Shown here piece by piece: positions 7,930-10,859 of a DNA stretch of 10,859 nt. Location of the stretch: positions 1 to 10,859 of the forward strand of contig JBGPOW010000142.1 in assembly GCA_041488235.1 (NCBI GenBank), in the 5' to 3' direction. The notes below the pieces were generated by a model. It had not been told where the DNA came from. It was given only the letters and a program-made list of their open reading frames with translations, and made no database searches. The DNA is from DP-19 sp041488235. GTDB taxonomy: Bacteria > Desulfobacterota > Binatia > UTPRO1. Position numbers and translations under genes: made by a program. The stretch's first letter is position 1; the number at the start of each line of letters is the position of its first letter.

Positions 7930-9525
7930 TCAGCTCACCGCGCGTGCCGGCTCCGAGGCCTTGTACCCCTGCGGCCATTCCGCTTCCAGGGACGCGACGA
8001 CCTCGCGCGGGAGCTGCTCGTAGAAGAACGGTCCGAGCTCGGCGGCGACGGCAGCGCGGAAAAACGAGCGCGGTGCCGACGCCTCGCCCGACGCGAAGGC
8101 CATGAACTCCGGGTCGGTGGCGAACAGGTCACGGAGCTTCGCGTAGTGCGGGCCGCGCCATGCCGAGCTCATCGCGCGCACGAGCCCCATCCATCGCGAT
8201 CCGCTCGCCCATGCATGGGGATTGCGCCGGAAGCGCTTCAGCATCGCCGTCGGCGAGTAGCATTCGTGCGCCATGTCGGCGAGGAGCCCGTAGAAGTCGG
8301 CTGCGGCGTAATTCTTCAGCCCCACGTTGTGAATGATGGACGTGTCCTGACAATGGTACGGGACGTCGAGCACGCGACCCTCACGCGCGAGCTCGGTCCC
8401 GAGCGGTGCGGAGTCGCCGAACGCGGTGAAGAGGCTGTGGACCGGAAACGCTGCTGGCGCGAGCTCCATGAACCGCCGGGTGAGCTCGAACGGCTCGGCG
8501 CCGACGTCGTCGTCGAGCCCCCAGACGAAGTTCGTCTGCACGTGGGGGATGTAGCGGGTGACGAGATCGACGTGACGGCCGATCGCGTCGGCCTTCGCCA
8601 TGCCGACATTCGCGCGTTGACGGGCCTTCGCGCCGAAGCCGAACCAGCTCTCGATGCCGACGATGATCCCCTGGAAGCCGCGCGCCGCGAGCGCCTTCAC
8701 GTGCGGCTCGGTGAGGAGCGACAGGCTGCTCTCGGCGACGAAACGGATCGCGCCGGGGCGGACCGCGGCGTCGATCGCGGCCATGTACTCGTCGAAGCGC
8801 ACGCCGAAATTCGGATCGTGCCAGCCGACGACCGGCCGCTCGAGCTGCTGCGTGAGAAAGACGAGATCCTCGCGGATCTGCTCGTACGGCAACGTCTGGT
8901 AGTCGACCGTGGCGTCGACGCAGAAGCTGCAATCGTAGGGGCAGCCGAGGCTCCCGAGCATCGGCACGGCGGCGATGACCCGGCTCTTGGCGAGCGCCTG
9001 GCGGGCGAACCGCCAGCGCTGGCGGACTCCCGGCAGCTCGCGCGGCTGGCGCGCGGCGCTCACGAGCACGCCGCCGCGGGGCTGCGGTTCGCCGTGATGG
9101 AGCAGCTCGCGTATCAGCGCCTTGTCGGCGAATCCCGCGACGTAGTCGAAGTGCCGGCGCGCGTCGGTCGCGTACGCGCGCGCGTGCGGGCCGCCCAAGA
9201 CGGTCACGACGCCTCGGCGGCGATAGAGATTGGAGATGCTGTACGCGAGATAGGCGGCCGGGGTGAAGGCGCTGAGAAACAGGATGTCGATGTCGTGCGG
9301 CAGCGTGCGGCGCAGGTCCTCGAAGCCGGTGTAGGTATCGTACTGCACCTCGCACCCGAGCTCCTCGGCCCACGCCGCGATCGCCTGCGGCATGATCGAC
9401 ACGTAGTTGGCGTTCATCATCCTCGCGTAGGGCGAGCGCATCGCCTTCCGCGCGATGAGATCGACGACGCCGACGCGCACGCGGCGGCGGCCCGTTCGCG
9501 AGCCGTTCGTGCTGGCGCTCGTCAC
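7930..9525 (-). CDS. Radical SAM enzyme with cobalamin-binding-like N-terminal domain
   Basis: The 531-residue product has a Rossmann-like N-terminal region (about 15-145) ending in VTVLGGPHARAYA and FDYVAGFADKALIREL, a layout typical of B12-binding radical SAM enzymes. The radical SAM core follows, with the cluster motif CPYDCSFC (Cys195, Cys199, Cys202), then HDPNFGVRFDEY (236-247), FVAESSLSLL (262-271), IIVGIES (287-293) and TNFVWGLDDD (331-340). About 150 residues after the core (from about 380) are of unknown role. The classic DxHxxG cobalamin-ligand motif is not seen, so cobalamin, if bound, is probably not ligated by His. Known relatives do methylations, ring contractions or lipid and cofactor modifications; the substrate cannot be read here. 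The GTG at 9525 overlaps the stop of the preceding radical SAM gene (GTGA) and has a GGAG five bases upstream. A longer open frame continues upstream of that GTG, but it only shadows the preceding gene. Confidence 0.85.
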   Translation of the reverse strand: MTSASTNGSRTGRRRVRVGVVDLIARKAMRSPYARMMNANYVSIMPQAIAAWAEELGCEVQYDTYTGFEDLRRTLPHDIDILFLSAFTPAAYLAYSISNLYRRRGVVTVLGGPHARAYATDARRHFDYVAGFADKALIRELLHHGEPQPRGGVLVSAARQPRELPGVRQRWRFARQALAKSRVIAAVPMLGSLGCPYDCSFCVDATVDYQTLPYEQIREDLVFLTQQLERPVVGWHDPNFGVRFDEYMAAIDAAVRPGAIRFVAESSLSLLTEPHVKALAARGFQGIIVGIESWFGFGAKARQRANVGMAKADAIGRHVDLVTRYIPHVQTNFVWGLDDDVGAEPFELTRRFMELAPAAFPVHSLFTAFGDSAPLGTELAREGRVLDVPYHCQDTSIIHNVGLKNYAAADFYGLLADMAHECYSPTAMLKRFRRNPHAWASGSRWMGLVRAMSSAWRGPHYAKLRDLFATDPEFMAFASGEASAPRSFFRAAVAAELGPFFYEQLPREVVASLEAEWPQGYKASEPARAVS

Positions 9526-10724
9526 GTCGGCTCCGCGGGGGATCGTGCCGGGGCGGCGGTGTAACGCCGGAGCTCCGCGAGCGCGCGGAACGGGCGCCGA
9601 ATGAGGAGGCTCGGCTCGGCGAAGCATTGTTGGAAACAGCTCCGGCAACCCTTCGGCGGCTGTCCATAGCGACCCACCGCGAGGGCGAAGGCGTCCTCGA
9701 AGCGCTCGAAGTCGAGGAGGTTCGCCGCGACGCCCCCCTGTCCATCGTCGCGCTCGGCGATCGGCCGGCACGGATACACGAGGTCGCCGTTCTGCATGAT
9801 CCGGACGTTCAGCGTCGGATAGCACTGGAACTCGTCGAAGCGGAGCATGTGCTCGAGGTACACGGTGCTGCCGACTGCGTCGTGCCCCGCGCGCTTCATC
9901 CGCAACACGTCCTCGACGAGCGCCCGGTATTCGGTGTTGTCGACGAGATCGGTGTGCGGCTGATCGTTCACGCCCTGCGGTGACATGGAGAATCCGATGC
10001 GATTGCGGACGCAGAACTCCATCACGTCGCGCGCCATGCGGATCGTCTTCGGCATGACCACGCAGTTCACGACGAGTCGGTAGCCGTACGTGTCCTGCAA
10101 CCGCGCGTACCGCTCGATCACGGCGACGATACGCGCGGCGGTTCCCGGACGGGTCGCGAGGATCGCGTCCCACGCGCCGGTGTCCAGCGAGTCGAGGCTG
10201 ATCACGAGGCGGGAGAGATGCGGCAGCACGCGTTCGCGCTTCGGCAGGAGCACGCCGTTCGTGATGAGCGTGATGTAGCGGAATCGCAGACGCGCCGCGT
10301 ACGCAACGAGGTCCTCGATTGCGGGATGGAGCAGGGTCTCGCCGCCGGTGAAGATGATGTTCTCCACGCCGGTGCGGATGATGCGCACGACCTCCATCGC
10401 CTGCTCGCGCGGCAGTAGCGCGTTCGTCATCCGCGCGTTCTTGGCGAGCCCGAAGTCCTCGCAGTAGGTGCAATTCAGATTGCAGTAGCTCGTGACGTGG
10501 TAGGTCGCGACCATCGGCCGCATCACACGATTGGCGGTGAAGCGGGCGCGGAACGCGTTCTGGACGAAGTGGCGGGCCGTCGCGAGCCCGGTCGAGCGGG
10601 GCAACCGGCGCGCGGCCGGGCTCACGGCCCGCAGTCCGGGGGGTTCGGCGCGCGTGTCCGGAGATGCGCCGCGATCAGGTTCGGCCGGGGCTCCGATCGT
10701 GCGGCGCGCGCGCTCTCCGATCAT
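9522..10724 (-). CDS. Radical SAM enzyme with C-terminal SPASM/twitch-like cysteines
   Basis: The 400-residue product carries the radical SAM cluster motif in SYCNLNCTYCEDF (Cys81, Cys85, Cys88), the SAM-binding GGE in FTGGET (127-129), and core strands such as ITLITNG (151-157) and LVISLDS (173-179). The C-terminal part has CYPTLNVRIMQNGDLVYPC (Cys301 to Cys319), then CRSCFQQC (Cys360, Cys363, Cys367). This resembles a shortened SPASM/twitch domain that would hold at least one auxiliary iron-sulfur cluster. Such enzymes modify peptides, cofactors or other substrates; no precursor peptide gene is seen nearby and the substrate is unknown. It is the first gene of the four-gene operon. The ATG at 10724 has a weak AGAG upstream. 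Residues 1-50 are Arg/Pro/Ala-rich and unlike a folded domain, so a later start such as the GTG at 10625 (codon 34) is possible. Core assignment is secure; exact family and start are not. Confidence 0.85.
   Translation of the reverse strand: MIGERARRTIGAPAEPDRGASPDTRAEPPGLRAVSPAARRLPRSTGLATARHFVQNAFRARFTANRVMRPMVATYHVTSYCNLNCTYCEDFGLAKNARMTNALLPREQAMEVVRIIRTGVENIIFTGGETLLHPAIEDLVAYAARLRFRYITLITNGVLLPKRERVLPHLSRLVISLDSLDTGAWDAILATRPGTAARIVAVIERYARLQDTYGYRLVVNCVVMPKTIRMARDVMEFCVRNRIGFSMSPQGVNDQPHTDLVDNTEYRALVEDVLRMKRAGHDAVGSTVYLEHMLRFDEFQCYPTLNVRIMQNGDLVYPCRPIAERDDGQGGVAANLLDFERFEDAFALAVGRYGQPPKGCRSCFQQCFAEPSLLIRRPFRALAELRRYTAAPARSPAEPT
9531..9534 (-). promoter_or_regulatory. Ribosome binding site fixing the start of the cobalamin-type radical SAM gene
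   Basis: GGAG on the - strand lies five bases before the GTG at 9525 and inside the end of the upstream gene. It supports the GTG start and the GTGA overlap over any longer start in the same open frame. Confidence 0.6.
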
Positions 10725-10859
10725 CGGTCTCTGCGCAGTCTCGGGTCCCGGCTACCTCCGTCGCAAGTCCCCCGGAACCGCAGACCTTCTCCCCGTCCGG
10801 GGCGTCGCCGTCAAGCCGCCCCGCGCCATCGGCGGCAGCACGCCGTTGCGCAGCACCAA
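10725..10859. other. Upstream region of the radical SAM operon; no gene supported
   Basis: These 135 bases should hold the promoter of the four-gene operon if no gene lies further upstream on the same strand. I find no convincing -35/-10 pair. A short open frame on the - strand enters from the edge and stops at 10752-10754, and another stays open until about 10675, but neither peptide looks like a recognisable protein end. A small GC palindrome (CCCC-GTCC-GGGG, 10791-10802) is present and may be chance at this base composition. Confidence 0.3.

Noticed and set aside
9526..10473. Upstream extension of the cobalamin-type radical SAM frame to 847 codons
   Set aside because: It shadows the first radical SAM gene. 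The GGAG site and GTGA overlap define the GTG at 9525 as the start.
10725..10780. Possible riboswitch ahead of the radical SAM operon (a GGTAGCCGGG segment on the - strand recalls the 3' part of c-di-GMP-I riboswitches)
   Set aside because: The conserved core elements of that class are not present in the visible sequence, and similarity is limited to about ten bases. A covariance-model search of this region plus upstream sequence would decide.

Overview
The window is a GC-rich bacterial chromosome segment with two gene groups facing each other. High GC, frequent GTG starts and a zinc-ribbon/class III cyclase/AAA/TPR giant regulator next to a UPF0182 membrane protein fit a soil or sediment lineage such as a deltaproteobacterium-like, Binatota-like or Rokubacteria-like organism. 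That placement is inference: there is no rRNA or taxonomic marker gene here.

Left half, + strand (1-3316): the last 64 codons of a gene cut by the window edge, then a two-gene unit of a small DUF1232 (YkvA-like) membrane protein and a large UPF0182-family membrane protein of 899 residues. The two reading frames overlap by 8 bases, so they are very likely translated from one message. Both families lack an assigned biochemical function.

A 134-base convergent gap (3317-3450) holds a GC-rich hairpin that may stop transcription from either side.

Right half, - strand (10724 down to 3451): a compact four-gene unit in the order radical SAM enzyme with C-terminal auxiliary-cluster cysteines; radical SAM enzyme with a cobalamin-binding-like N-terminal domain; a 1138-residue regulator (double zinc ribbon, class III nucleotide cyclase, ATPase, TPR); a class 3 lipase/esterase. 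Junctions 1/2 and 3/4 are 4-base GTGA overlaps and junction 2/3 is a 16-base spacer, so the four are almost certainly one operon. The set of parts (two different radical SAM enzymes, one nucleotide-signalling/ATPase/TPR regulator, one serine lipase) is not a system I recognise by name. It is the most interesting content of the window. A lipid-modifying or lipid-sensing pathway controlled by the cyclase/ATPase is a possible reading, but the sequence does not prove it.

No tRNA, rRNA, CRISPR array, insertion sequence, integrase or attachment site was seen. The 135 bases right of the operon hold no gene I can support.
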